Assembly (NCBI GenBank): GCA_947172415.1
Contig: OX359191.1
Location: forward strand, 7,425,130 to 7,489,129
Direction of reading: 5' to 3'
DNA from: Chondrosia reniformis
Lineage: Eukaryota > Porifera > Demospongiae > Chondrillida > Chondrillidae
Length of the DNA stretch: 64,000 bases
Each line of letters starts with the position of its first letter. Within the stretch, counting starts at the first letter, position 1. Below, one piece after another: positions 24,689 to 37,365 of this stretch. Below the pieces are notes generated by a model. The model saw only the letters and a list, made by a program, of their open reading frames with translations. It was not told the origin of the DNA and ran no database searches. The translations under genes were made by a program, and so were the position numbers.

Positions 24689-26925
24689 ATGACAACTACT
24701 CAAGGTTTGTTGTTTTAAATTATATTCAAGTAAATAAATCACATTATAAATCTATATATTTCCTTCTATTCGTGCACAGAATCTAAATTATCAACAAGAG
24801 TAGAAGTTGTACTTCTAACTCCTCCAAAGGTTCCACCTAAACCTTTTAGCAATAAGCAGCTGCAGGACAGAATTTCTCCTCCAATTCTTCCTCTAAAGCC
24901 AGGGTCTGATCATGACCTGCGTATAAAATCTCCAGTCTCCCTCGCGATTGTAACAAGCCATATAATTTAAATTCTGCCAAATTATTGCCAACCGCTGGTC
25001 AGATAACGCCCAATCAGTCTCAACGGTATCTACAGACCCGACAACCACCTCTCCAGACCCGACAGTCACCTCCACATACCCAACAGCCACCTCCACATAA
25101 TCAACAGCCACCTCCACAGACCCAACAGTCACCTCTACAGACCCGACAACCACCTCTCCAGACCCAACAATCACCTCTACAGACCCAACAGCCACCTCCA
25201 CATAACCAACAGCCACCTCTACAGACCCAACAGCCACCTTCGCAGACCCAACAGCCACCTCCACGTAAACAACAGCCACCTCCACATAACCAACAGCCAC
25301 CTCTACAGACCCAACAGCCACCTTCGCAGACCCAACAGCCACCTCCACATATCCAACAGCCACCTCCACAGACCCAACAGTCACCTCTACAGACCCAACA
25401 GCCACCTCCACATAACCAACAGCCACCTCTACAGACCCAACAGCCACCTTCGCAGACCCAACAGCCACCTCCACGTAACCAACAGCCACCTCCACGTAAC
25501 CAACAGCCACCTCCACAGACCCAACAGCCACCTCTGCAGACCCAACAGCCACCTCCACAGACCCAACAGCCACCTCTGCAGACCCAACAGCCACCTCTGC
25601 AGACCCAACAGCCACCCCCACTGCCACCTCAACAAACCAGACAACCACCTCTACTAACTCGGCAGCCACCTCTACGTATCCAACACAGCAGGAGGCCATT
25701 TCTACATGCCAAAAGACCATTAATACCAAGCAAGATGCCACCACCACTTGCCAAAGGGCTGTTACTCAACAGTAATGAACCTGAATATGCATCTACTGTT
25801 AGAAGAAAAAATTTGGAGTTTGAAACCATCTCTGAACCAATGACTATAGTTAAGTTCTTGAAGAATCAAGGTACTTCATTGCCTGTTCTACTGAAGGTTA
25901 GCCAAGGTTATGCTTCATTCCTTGATAAGTACAGTTTTGGAAAAGATCAACTATTTGTGGCTCTTAATTGGGAAGAAGGATATAGGTCTTATCACTTGCC
26001 AAGATCCACACTCAAAGCAACTTCATGAGATCCCTCTGGACGAAGAATTATTAATATCACCAGTTCTTCCTGATTGCTTTACTGAAGAAGGAATTCCTTC
26101 TGTATTAGGCTCTAAAGAACTGTTAGGATGTAGTACACTTCCGAGAACATTTTGTGCCATGAAGCCTTTCAAAGACTCAAAGGGTGATCTGGTTGAGCAA
26201 GGAACACTGCTTTTTACTCTAAAAGAAGGAAATCCGCTGGTGGCTATAACACATGTACAGGGAAATGTCAAAATATGCATTGATAAAAGTACGATGGGGG
26301 AGTTTAGTGTTAGGTCATCCAACACTAAAGTATCATTGAAAGAAGCAGTAAAATATTTGAAATTTCCATTTACTTGCCGATTGTTTCCAGCAAAAGGAGT
26401 AGATTGCTTTGTTAATAAAATTATTGTTGAAAAGATCTCTAAAGGAGTGGTCATAGAAGGAGTGATGAAAACTGAAGAAGGTCACTCTGTTACCTCTTTC
26501 CAGAAGCCATCAATAATCCCAGCATCCTCACAAATTCAAGTAAACATCATAAAAACTAGGGAATTGGATACACTTGAATGCATTTATGATTATGCAACAA
26601 AAATATATACCAGTCTAAAGCCATTGAGTCGGCCACACAGTCAGTATCAGTCACTCATTTCTGATACAATCTCTTCCTTGTGTCCCCCAATCTGCAAAGT
26701 AAAAAACTGGAAAAACTGACAGTTGAAGATGTATTACTGCTCCTGGAGAAGATGAACCTGAACCAGTACAGAGATGCATTTGAACAAGAACACATTGATG
26801 GGATCTTGCTAGCCAGTCTTGATAATGAAATGCTGGAAGAGTTGGGAGTTACTAAGAGCCTTCATAAACTGAGATTGAAGAAAATAATAGAAGGGAAACA
26901 TAATGTTGAGACTTTCATTTGCTGA
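24689..26925 (+). pseudogene. CABIT–SAM gene G, disrupted copy
   Basis: Exon 1 is 24689-24704 (MTTTQ), the intron is 24705-24779, and exon 2 starts at 24780; all match gene F. The reading frame is then broken. Extra bases at about 24905-24930 (net +8 relative to gene F) lead to TAA at 24968-24970. A 4-base insertion (AATT) near 25965, inside the start of CABIT, shifts the frame again. Deletions near 26665-26700 remove the linker and Tyr motif and put SAM in another frame, ending at 26925. The heptad tract is the longest of the array (about 30 units), with variants PPPHNQQ and PPPRNQQ. Sequencing error could explain one lesion but hardly all three. Confidence 0.8.
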
Positions 26926-28547
26926 CTTTCAATTATAAATTAGCTCTTAATACTCAACAATTTTTTCATAACCTAAGTATTTTCTAATTTTACTTATATG
27001 TTGGATTTACGTATGTGATGCATGTTTTCTTAAAATTATGGTAGTTCAGATTATCAATAATCACCTTGGCAAAAACATTCTCCTAAAAACCGGAGTTGTA
27101 ATTGCACAATACCACTTCAGTATACCACACTGATGCGTTTTAAGGCAGGCAAACCTCTGTGAGTGGTTCTTTTTAATGTTTTTGGATGACTGGGGGAGTG
27201 ATCACTGGTTGTAATTTTTAATAGGAATTATCAATACATATGTACGTATGTACAAAAGAATAAATTAATAAGGATTTTGAATTGGCGTAAGTGCTATTAT
27301 GAATAATGTATATCCATTTTGAATATACATTATTGAATATATCTATATAATATATTATATTGTCAGCTTATTTATTTGTCCATTCATTGCTATAGACGAA
27401 ATTGAAGTTTTAATTTCTCCATGAAGCCCATGACATTGTGTACATGTAGAAAAAATGGACATTAATACGTATCTAACTTCAGAAATCAGTGTATTTCCAA
27501 TATAGTCAAAGCCTAGCAATTATATCTGTTATCAATGTTAACATCAAGAATATATTATCTAATATATTAAAAGTACTATATGTACTGTACATATAGGTAT
27601 AGTATAATTCCCAGAAGCAGTATTCTGATCTATATAGTGAAGGAAAGGAATAAAGCTTTGATTGTACATATTAAATATGTACAGTACATCCTCAACCATA
27701 CAAAGCTAAGTGTATCCTATGTATATATATAACCTTATATGTTGGTATCTGGTCTGTAGGAATATGGTTATATAAATGTGATTTCTTTGCTGCATGGTGG
27801 TTCGTTCATTTTTAGTCTCTGAAGCATCTTTAGATGCAGTTTAGTTTCTTGAGAAGTCGTACATTTTGACCCTGGGGTCTTCTTTGGCGACTGACAATTG
27901 CCCCCCAGAGTCAAAGCATCCAATTTTACAAGAAACTAAACTGCAGTATCTTTAGATGCTCAAAAGACTAAAGATGAATCATCTCAAAATAAATTTGGTG
28001 AATGAAGAATAAATCCCTATCAAGGATGCTTAATTTATAGTGCTATACACCATGTACCGTCTCTACATATATAATATTATGTACGTATATATGTATATAT
28101 ATTATACGTATATGTATACACACTTTATGTATATAGTAAATCATTTGTATACTTATTTTAATATCTTGCTATATTTCACTAGGGAGTTCCATCATTCACC
28201 AGTGACCCTGGGAGTGTCGTTTGTTTTCTTCTTGGATTATGTATGTATTTGTACAAATGACATTTCACGATTCATTAGTATGCAGTTTCATTGTTATTAA
28301 CAATGCCCTTCAAAACTATTGAAAAAACTGAAACTGCCTTTATGAACTCTAAATCTTCATTCAAATCTAATACATGTGCTATATATTATATTCATTCACA
28401 TTATATACATACATACATATATACAGGGCAAGTTACGTATATATACGTACATACGTATAAATAATCCATTCCCTGTATTTAGGTTGCTGTCTCCTATTAA
28501 AAAACAAGCCAGAAATCAAATCTTCTTTTATAGTTTGAAGAAAAGTG
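26926..28547. other. intergenic spacer
   Basis: The first ~700 bases duplicate the 3' flank of gene F (21636-22500). A foldback element lies at 27805-27979. The remainder is AT-rich with TA microsatellites, and no gene is seen. Confidence 0.6.
27805..27979. mobile_element. foldback element (family FB)
   Basis: The arms TTCATTTTTAGTCT (left end) and AGACTAAAGATGAA (right end) pair, as do CATCTTTAGATGCAGTTTAG and its counterpart around 27940-27960. The centre carries the family core TTTTGACCCTGGGGTCTTC. No ORF. Confidence 0.65.
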
Positions 28548-30734
28548 ATGTCTAAATCCTATAAGAAGAAAACAAAGAAAGGTCTGTGCATATAAGTACT
28601 AAGGTGACATACTGTACTTACTGACAATTATTACTTATTTCCATTCATAGAAACTAAGTTGCCAGACAGAGATAAAGTTATAGTTCTAGAAAAAGGAAAA
28701 GAGCAAAAGTCTCCCCTAATTCCTCCTAAAGGAAGAAGGACCAAATTAGGTAGATTCATTAGCCTCCGACATACAGGGGAAGTGCCAATAAAAGAAAGCC
28801 CTGACCCAACTGATACACAGTCACCTGTTATACAAGATGTGTTACTTCCCTCTCTGAAATCTCTACAGACCCTAGAATCACCTACACAGACCCAACAGTC
28901 ACCTCTACAGACCCAACAGTCACCTCTACAGACCCAACAGCCACCTCTACAGACCCAACAGCCACCTCCACAGACCCAACAGCCACCTCCACAGACCCAA
29001 CAGCCACCTCTACAGACCCAACAGTCACCTCTACAGACCCAACAGCCACCTCCACAGACCCAACAGCCACCTCTACATACCCAACAACCACCTCTAGATC
29101 TACAAACTAAAAAACCAGCAATACAGACCAAAAAACCAACTATTCAGACCAAAAAGCCAACTATACAGACCAAAAAACCCACTATACAGACCAAAAAGCC
29201 AACTATACAGATAGAAAAGCTGACACTTAAGAGAAATTCATCTTTAGAAGCTACTACTGCTAATCCAAATCCAATGCAATCTCCTGAATCTAAGCCTGGC
29301 ACTCCTACTACAGAAAGGAAGAAGCATTTTGAGTTTAAAACTTGCTCCGAAGAAATGACCATAGCTAAGTTTCTGAAACAACATGGAACTTCCTTGCCTG
29401 TTCTATTGAAGGTTAGCCAAGGTTATGAGTCATTCCTCGATAAGTACAGTTTTGGAAAAGATCAGCTGTTTGTGGCCCTTGAGAAGAAGGAAGTACATCT
29501 TGTCACTTTTAAACATCCACGAACTAAGCAAATCTATGAGATCCCTCTGGATGAGGAGCTAGTAGTATCACCAGTTCTTCCTGATTGCTTTGCTGATGAA
29601 GGAATTCCTTCTCCATTAAGCTCTAAAGAACTGCTAGGATGTAGTACACTTCCGAGAACATTTTGTGCCATGAAGCGTTTCAAAGACTCAAAGGGTCATC
29701 TGGTTGAGCAAGGAACACTGCTTTTTACTCTAAAAGAAGGAAATCCACTGGTGGCTATAACACAGGGAAATGTCAAAATATGCATTGATAAAAGTACGGT
29801 AGGGGAGTTTAGTGTTAGGTCGTCCAACACTGAAATGTCATTAAAAGAGGCAGTCAACAATTTGAAACTTCCATTTACCTGTCGACTGTTTGCAGCAAAT
29901 GAAGTAGATTGCTATGTACACACATTAACAGTCGAGAAAGTCATAAGAGGGATAGTTTTAAAAGGCATGATAACTGAAGAAGGTCACACTATTTCCTCTC
30001 TCCAGAGGCCATCAATAATCCCAGCATCTTTGCAAATTCTAGTGAGCATCATGAAAACAAAGGAAATTGAAACACTTGAAAATATTTATGAAAATGCAGC
30101 AAAAATATATACGAATCTAAAGCCTTCGCATCTGCAACACAGTCGGGAGTACCAGCCTCTCATTTCTCATACAAGTGACACAAAGATGTCTCATCGTAGC
30201 AAAAAAGCCTGCACAATAACTTCGAGACCACTTCCACACGTCCCCCTAGCTGTGGATTCTACAGCTGGAAGTTCCTCTTCTCTTGGCCGTACATTAAGCC
30301 CCATAGGTAGAATACCAGTTGCAAATGAAAGATTATATGACAGTGCTGATGCCATTTTACCTCCAACTATTGCTAGGACAACCAAAACAAACCTCAAACC
30401 AAAATTTCTTCCAAGAACTTCCAATCCACAAGATGATGATGATATATTTGATTATAGCTATGTAAATATGTCTGGAGTTGATACTCAAAGTAATTCAAAG
30501 CATAAAAATATTGATGGGCTAAAAAAATTGACAGTTAATGAAATATTACTGCTCCTTGAGAAGATGAATCTGACCCAGTACAGAGACGCATTTGAACAAG
30601 AACAGATTGATGGAATTTTTTTATCCAGTCTTGATAATGAAATGTTGGAAGAAATAGGTGTGACAAAGCGAATTCACAAAATGAGATTAAAGAGAATCAT
30701 AGAGGGAGAACAGAGTGTTGAAGAGTTCAATTGA
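28548..30734 (+). CDS. CABIT–SAM adaptor protein, copy H (divergent)
   Basis: Exon 1 is 28548-28581 (MSKSYKKKTKK, lysine-rich and longer than in the other copies), with an intron to 28650 (donor GTCTGT) and exon 2 at 28651-30734; 705 aa. After a basic N-terminal region come about 11 heptads (~81-161), then a distinct K-K-P repeat (TIQTKKP, ~163-201). CABIT is ~246-481 and SAM ~634-698. The Tyr motif is YVNM, the same sequence as the CD28 tail motif that binds PI3K and Grb2 SH2 domains. It is the most divergent member and the last of the array. AATAAA at 30842 could serve polyadenylation. Confidence 0.85.
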
Positions 30735-31223
30735 ACTTCTCCCGTGTAATCTTCATCTATATTATGTGTACGTACATACATACAAGCTTATGTATTATAA
30801 TATCCTATATATTTTGAAACTGAATGCTTTATAAAATTATGAAATAAAAATTGGTTTTTGTTGATGTATGAATATTGAATAGAACAGTATCTTTTTGAGT
30901 GGCTAAGGGGAGATTCTGGTTCCTGTTAAGTGAAGTTTGGGCTCACCTTTAGCTCATTGTACTCTTCGGGAGACATGAGTGTGTGGGGTAATATTCAGAG
31001 TTAAATGATCATAAAAACGTATGTATACAGTATAACAAATATTTAGTTTAAAGTTGATTGCATTATAACGTGTAATGTGTATTTGCATTTAACAGAAATT
31101 ATAATCACTTCTATTAATACTCAAAAACATATACGTATATACCGTGATAATAACTGAATGAATCAACACACAATTTACATGCTATAAGAAGTGACCCAGA
31201 AGACACAAGTATCAGAAAAGTTA
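30735..31223. other. tail-to-tail spacer between array and SF3B2
   Basis: No gene is seen. It presumably holds the 3' ends of gene H (AATAAA at 30842-30847) and of SF3B2 on the other strand. Confidence 0.6.
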
Positions 31224-34200
31224 TTAAAATTTAAATTCTTTCAACTTCTTTGCTGCTTTTCCAGACTCAACTTGTGCCTTTTTGCGTTTGTTCTAGTTTT
31301 AAAATGAAAACATGATTAACATATCATGGAAACGCTCCATGGTAACAAACCATACTAATATGTATACAGGGTTTCATTTGGGGGGGGATGGAGGTATTTC
31401 CCCCTTGAGGCTTGTCCAATTATTGTACTATATTGTATTTTGCCCATCCCTTGTAATACATATTTTCTACAAGAAACCCTGCTAATAGTTACATGGTTGT
31501 ACAAGCTACGTACATACGTACAAATACGTACTTAATCAACCAAGAAAGCCATAACAACATTCTCAACAATACCGTGGAGGCTAAGTACACATACGTACGT
31601 ACCTTCTGTCTGGCAGCATGCTCCGCTACCATGTCACTGTAATCTTCTCCTTCTTGCTGGAGTTGTTTCTCTATCATTTCTTGTTCATATTTAGCAGTAG
31701 TAGCAGCATCCATGCCAATCTCCTCAATCTGTTGCGGGTCCAAAGCTACTTCCATCCCCTCAGCTCCACCTCCACCAGCAGATGGCTTCTTCACAGATCC
31801 AGGCACAGCCTATAAATTTCCAAAACTCAAAAGAGGCCATTTTCGACTAAGACATAGACATACAATACCAACACAACAGATGATAAACTTAATTACAGGA
31901 GTTCACTCACAGCAGAGAGATCATATATATGTGACGATCCCATCAAATTGGCTCCAACGTTAGCTGACTTTTCTGGGAGCACAGTAAACAAGGCTGGAGT
32001 CTCACCTCTACAGCACAGACAAATTGTCACACACTAGATTATGGGTACATTGAAAAACTGTTTGCTTGACTCCTGCTAACTTTAAAACATGAAATTACTC
32101 AATAACAGAAAGGCCTATACTGCAATTCATTGGCCCAAACCATGAAAATTTCTCACACAAATGTTTCGCTTGTTCATTCATGTAAACCAAAGAGTGCAGT
32201 TGGTTTAGAGCACGAAAATATTTCAACATAAAATTTATCACACGAAAATTTCCTGAATTACAGTATTGTGTCATACGTAGCAAGTAAACTAATAGAAATT
32301 TCTATTTGAGTGTACAAAGCTAAAAGTGTATACTGTAAATTTAACAGGCCATCATCATGGGAGCTACGTATATGATGATTCCAATCACATTCAGTATAGC
32401 TTACCCAGACTCCATTGCTTCTTCAATTTTCTTCTTCCTAGATTACAGGTAAAGAATGAAAAATGAGAATATCCTGTACAAAGTATAATATCAATATACT
32501 GACTAACCTCAGCTGGATCATGTCCGGTGTCTCCATCCCAGCTGGAATGGAAGTCAGACCACTTGGTGTAGCCAACCTACAAACGTACGTATACACATGT
32601 ACGTACGTATATCCATACATACATAAAATGGCTACAATTAAATGAGATGTATGTATACATATTTGGAGGGTTTACCCAGCTGGTGTAACCAGTCCACCTT
32701 CATCAACAGGTGCTGGTTGTTCTTCCTGTTCTTCCTCTTCTGATTCCTCTTCTTCCTCCTAACAGGAAGTAGATATTTCAGTAAAACTCAGTATACTACA
32801 AGTATACATGACCCACAAACCATTTCCTCCTCTTCCTCAGACTCAAGTTCACCCCACAGTGTTCGGTCCACCTGTTCAATTGGAGGAGCACCTCCCTGGT
32901 CCTGCTGCCACATGCCAAACACATCACCATAAAGGGGACGACCCAATTCATCAACTGGGGGTTTGCCCCAGCCACCAACAAAGTACCCAAAAGAGCAACC
33001 CTGTATAGAGTATATAGCACAAACAACCCTGTATAGAGTATATAGCACAACAACCCTGTATAGAGTATATAGCACAAACAACCCTGTATAGAGTATATAG
33101 CACAAACAACCCTGTATAGAGTATATAGCACAAACAACCCTGTATAGAGTATATAGCACAAACAACCCTGTATAGAGTATATAGCACAAACAACCCTGTA
33201 TAGAGTATATAGCACAAACAACCCTGTATAGAGTATATAGCACAAACAACCCTGTATAGAGTATATAGCACAAACAACCCTGTATAGAGTATATAGCACA
33301 AGCAACCCTGTATAGAGTATATAGCACAAACAACCCTGTATAGAGTATATAGCACAAACAACCCTGTATAGAGTATATAGCACAAACAACCCTGTATAGA
33401 GTATATAGCACAAGACACTGAAATAGTAAATTTAACATTTATGTAAATATTAAGACCAGGCATGTGACATCATGTTCTGGCTTTTCAATCAATGCTAATC
33501 AGCTAGCCTAAACTAGAGGAGACTTACAGAAGGTACAAAACATGAAGTTGCAGTTCAGAAGTAAATAATAGCCCTCAAATACATCTTTTATTGAGCCCTT
33601 CCACTAGCAGCATGCTTGTGGTTTGATTATCATTAAGTGTTAGCACAACATGGCCCATGGGAGCAGCAGAACAAAGAGAAGGTCTATATCCTCATCCAAA
33701 TCTCTCTAAGTTACATTAGTCTAAGATTTAGGTACTTTTTAATTTTTATTTTAGATGTACACAATCATTTTATCCTACATGTTATACAAAAATTCTATTA
33801 TGATTATACGTATAAGTTGTAAATATATATAATTGTAGATGTGGGGAAATGATGTTTTCAAATACTCATTAACATGTAATAGTGTAATATAGAGGTACAT
33901 AAATGTACATGTAGTAGTTATACCACACTCAAGTGTGATATATACGTACTTAGGTTAAAAAGTAAATTAAAATGCAACTATTTATGGTGATACATATGTA
34001 GCTCTTCTCACCTCTGGAATAGGAGCATTTAATCCTGGTATTTTCAGGTTCGGATAAGAAGGTGGTGGTCCGTATCGCTGCATGGCAATGAGCCAGGGCG
34101 GGGGAAAGAGGTGCTTACTTGGACCTGTGGGCATGCCCAAAGCTGCTCTCAGCTCATCTGAGAGTTCTCCCGGTTTCTTATCCTTTAACTTGGTTTCAAA

Positions 34201-37200
34201 CTCTTTACCCTCATAATACAAGTCTCCATGTATAGTCAATCTTGGCTTTGTCTGCCATCTTTAGTGATCAACACAAAATATAACAATAGCAATGCATAGA
34301 AACATAAAGTAAGAAACACTTTGAAAATATACAAATACTGTAGGCATGTAGCTATATTATAAATATGTAAAAATACATATGTAAATGAGGACATTTTCTT
34401 TTAAGTGTGTGTGTATGTACATATATATGTGTAACTATTGAAGTTACTGTAGTTATGGAAAGTAGGTATGTATGCACTATAATAAATTTCCAATTTGCAG
34501 ATTTGTAGGAGAGATTAGGAATATCAATTAGCTCACTTAAGTTTCATATACAGCATTGTGTGTTAATATGAACTGAAGACTGAAAAAATTCAAATCACAA
34601 AACAATGGTATTAATGGATGTACTTAGCAAAATACATGTGTACGTACGTACATTCTCTGTAGTGATATTTTTCCATGTGTTTGCTATATACAGTAATACC
34701 TGACACCTTTACAATACTCACATCATTTATGTGGTGCATATGTAGGAATGTCAGTATGTCAAAATACGTATTTGCATTCTACTCACTTAAAGAAGGCATC
34801 ATGCAACTTTTGGTAATCAATGGTAAGCTTGCCCATTTTGGGACGAACTCTTTCCCGAGTTTTGGCTTTGAGTGTCTTTTCGTCCTCTTTTTCTTGAAGG
34901 GCCTGTCTCATCTCCATGACCCCAGTGTCCTTGATGAAGAACGGGAGGTTGAAGGGTGGCTTTTCAATCCCTCTCTTTCCCTGAAGATATTTGCGCTTTA
35001 AACACCAGTGCCGGGGGACCGGGACAGTATTTCTCTGAGACTATATAAAATGTGTACGTACATACATAATTTAAACACCAGTGCCGGGGGACCAGGACAG
35101 TATTTCTCTGAGACTATATAAAATGTGTACATACATACATACATAATTACATTTGAAACTTAGAAATGAACAGTATTTGCTTTTCTCCATGCACATACAT
35201 TGGCATCATTAAATATGGCTAACCTTTAAATGTACTAAGAGAAGGGGATCTTGTGATGTGACGTCATGCATTTCAACCACTTCTGGTTTCTCAACCTGTT
35301 GCTTAAGAGTAGCCACGGACATGCGATTCAGTTTACGTAACTTCTTCTTTGACATTGGCTGTTCCTGCAGTTTGTCCATCTAATATTTCCCACAAACATT
35401 AACAGAATTGCAGATTTGTACATTTTGGCAGCACAGTGAGAAGGAAATTCTTACTTCTTCATCTGAATCATCCTTCTTGTCCCATTTCACTTTCTCTTGA
35501 GCAATCCTTGAAGCTATGGCCATAGGGCTCTCCTCCACCTCACCACTTCCCTCTTCATTCAGCTGCTCAGGAAGGGAAAACAACAACTGAGTAATCAAAT
35601 ATACTTACAAGAGGAGGGATGAATGGTTGAGTGGATGGTTGGGTGGATGAATGGAGTGGATGGGTTGGTTGAGTGGATGGGTTGGTTGAGTGGATGGGTT
35701 GGTTGGGTGGATGGGTTGGTTGGGTGGATGGGTTGGTTGAATGGATGGGTTGGTTGGGTGGATGGGTTGGTTGAATGGATGGGTTGGTTGGGTGGATGGA
35801 TGGTTGGGTGGATGGATGGTTGGGTGGGTGGATGGTTGGGTGGGTGGATGGTTGGGTGGGTGGATGGTTGGGTGGGTGGATGGATGGAGGGATGGATGGT
35901 TGGGTAGGTGGGTGGATGGATGGAGGGATGGGTGGGTTGGGTTGATGGGTTGGTTGGGTGGGTGGATGGATGGAGGGATGGATGGTTGATTGGGTAGGTG
36001 GGTGGATGGATGGAGGATAAATAAGGACAACTACAAGTAAATTAATGAAAACATTTGAAAATATGATAAATAGTGGCAATTCTTTGTTGCCCGGGCAAGT
36101 CTTGATTATCACATTGCTATCACAGGGGTTTCCCCCACAAATTATGTAAAAGTCCAACAATCTAAATTATGCACACACACATAGGCAAACATCTGACAAA
36201 CAGACACAAAACACAAAAGGGAAGTAGGGGAAACCCCTTGGCAAGTAAATTTATGTAAGACCAAAATGGGAGGGAAAACCCCTACAGAAACCTGTTACAT
36301 ATACAACTACATATCCACCTATTAATCTATCAAACATTAGAAGGCATAAGTATACCTTAAATGCTTCAAATACTCTGTGAAACTGTGCATAAACTGGATC
36401 TCCTGGTTGCACAGCCATTTCTGTTACATACCTGCAAGCAGTAGTGAGGAGGTATAGTGAACAACTACTATAAGTACAGATATACTTACAAGCCTATCAC
36501 ATACGTAATGATGTGTTCAATAAACATCAGCTTACTCAATCTCCACATTTAATTCATCTTGCTTAGTTTCACTTGTACTTGCTTCCTGATTGGCTGGTCC
36601 ATGGCGACGCCGTCTTCGCTTCTTCTTCTTTTTACGTTTATCCTACATACGTAAGAGAAGAAAGATTTGGAATTAACAGAAGACAGAAGGTGTTCAATTC
36701 TTTCATTAGTAAAAAGATGCACCTTATTATCTTGTGTGTCACTCTTCTCTTCTCCACTCTTTATTTCTTCATCTTTGAAATGGTTTTCAATTACTTCAGA
36801 CTGAGGATCATCTTCCACTGGCGTACCTTTAAAACAAAACAAATTATAATTAACACATGTGTATCATATACGTATACACTATTATGTAACATGCTCCAGT
36901 GGGAAAAAGGAAGAAACATTGGTATAAAACTGTGTCCTCATCCAAAGCTCTTATAGGCTTTCCCTAAGTAGGTCTAGGAAAACGGCTCATTCTATTTGCA
37001 TTTTCGTTAGTCAACCATATTGATAAGAAAATGGCGTTTTAGATTAGATTAGTCATGTATCATCTCTAGTGTACGTAAAAATATCATCTCTCCATTACCA
37101 TTACCTTGATTAGGAGATGCTTCTTTGTCAGATCTTTTCAACTCGTTGGTTACATCAGAGTAGTAATCTGACGTTGACAATTCAGTACTCCCAACATTCT

Positions 37201-37365
37201 GAAGTAAACGAAACATATCGAGTGTTACCGCAGTGTTCAGATAGAGAGGAATCTATTTACTTTTGATTCTGGTTTTTCTTTTAAAGTGGCCTCCTTATTG
37301 CTCTGTTCACTGGATTCAGCAGTTTTTGATATGATTGCTCCGTCCACTTCAGACACGTCGGCCAT
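31224..37365 (-). CDS. SF3B2: splicing factor 3B subunit 2 (SAP145)
   Basis: Component of the SF3b complex in U2 snRNP, acting in branch-point recognition in the nucleus. Sixteen exons (minus strand): 37365-37261, 37198-37105, 36826-36723, 36642-36536, 36431-36356, 35562-35455, 35379-35224, 35034-34787, 34258-34012, 33000-32821, 32758-32676, 32576-32508, 32437-32405, 32007-31911, 31809-31603, 31292-31224; 660 aa. Phases all agree. Family hallmarks are [93 protein letters not shown] and [12 protein letters not shown]. The N-terminal part is shorter than in vertebrates (895 aa in human). It is head-to-head with the gene at 37610. Three introns carry tandem repeats next to their acceptors. Confidence 0.95.
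33001..33412 (-). repeat. 28-bp minisatellite abutting an SF3B2 3' splice site
   Basis: About 15 near-perfect units (CTGTATAGAGTATATAGCAC plus AAACAACC on the + strand) start at the base next to the exon at 32821-33000. On the sense (minus) strand each unit contains CTATACAG/GGTTG, the same acceptor and first five exon bases as the real junction. The unit is open in all three minus-strand frames. Confidence 0.9.
34997..35142 (-). repeat. 73-bp tandem duplication covering an SF3B2 acceptor
   Basis: 34997-35069 and 35070-35142 are direct copies with very few differences. Each contains the first ~38 bases of the exon ending at 35034 and its acceptor GTCTCAG/AGAAATACTG. The upstream decoy acceptor lies at 35107. 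Its use would add 73 nt and shift the frame. Confidence 0.9.
35613..36016. repeat. degenerate GGATGGGTTGGTTG microsatellite
   Basis: This simple repeat of about 400 bp lies in an SF3B2 intron, starting about 50 bases from the acceptor of the exon ending at 35562. On the sense strand it is a C-rich pyrimidine tract (CCATCCACCCAACC). ORFs through it are artefacts of the repeat. Confidence 0.85.

Noticed and set aside
32788..33463. Long overlapping minus-strand ORFs (up to 216 codons, [15 protein letters not shown])
   Set aside because: Produced by the 28-bp intronic repeat, which is open in three frames. Only the part from 33000 downward is SF3B2 exon.
35567..36160. ORFs rich in HPPTQPS / GWMVGWVDG
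   Set aside because: Translations of the GGATGGGTTGGTTG microsatellite in an SF3B2 intron.
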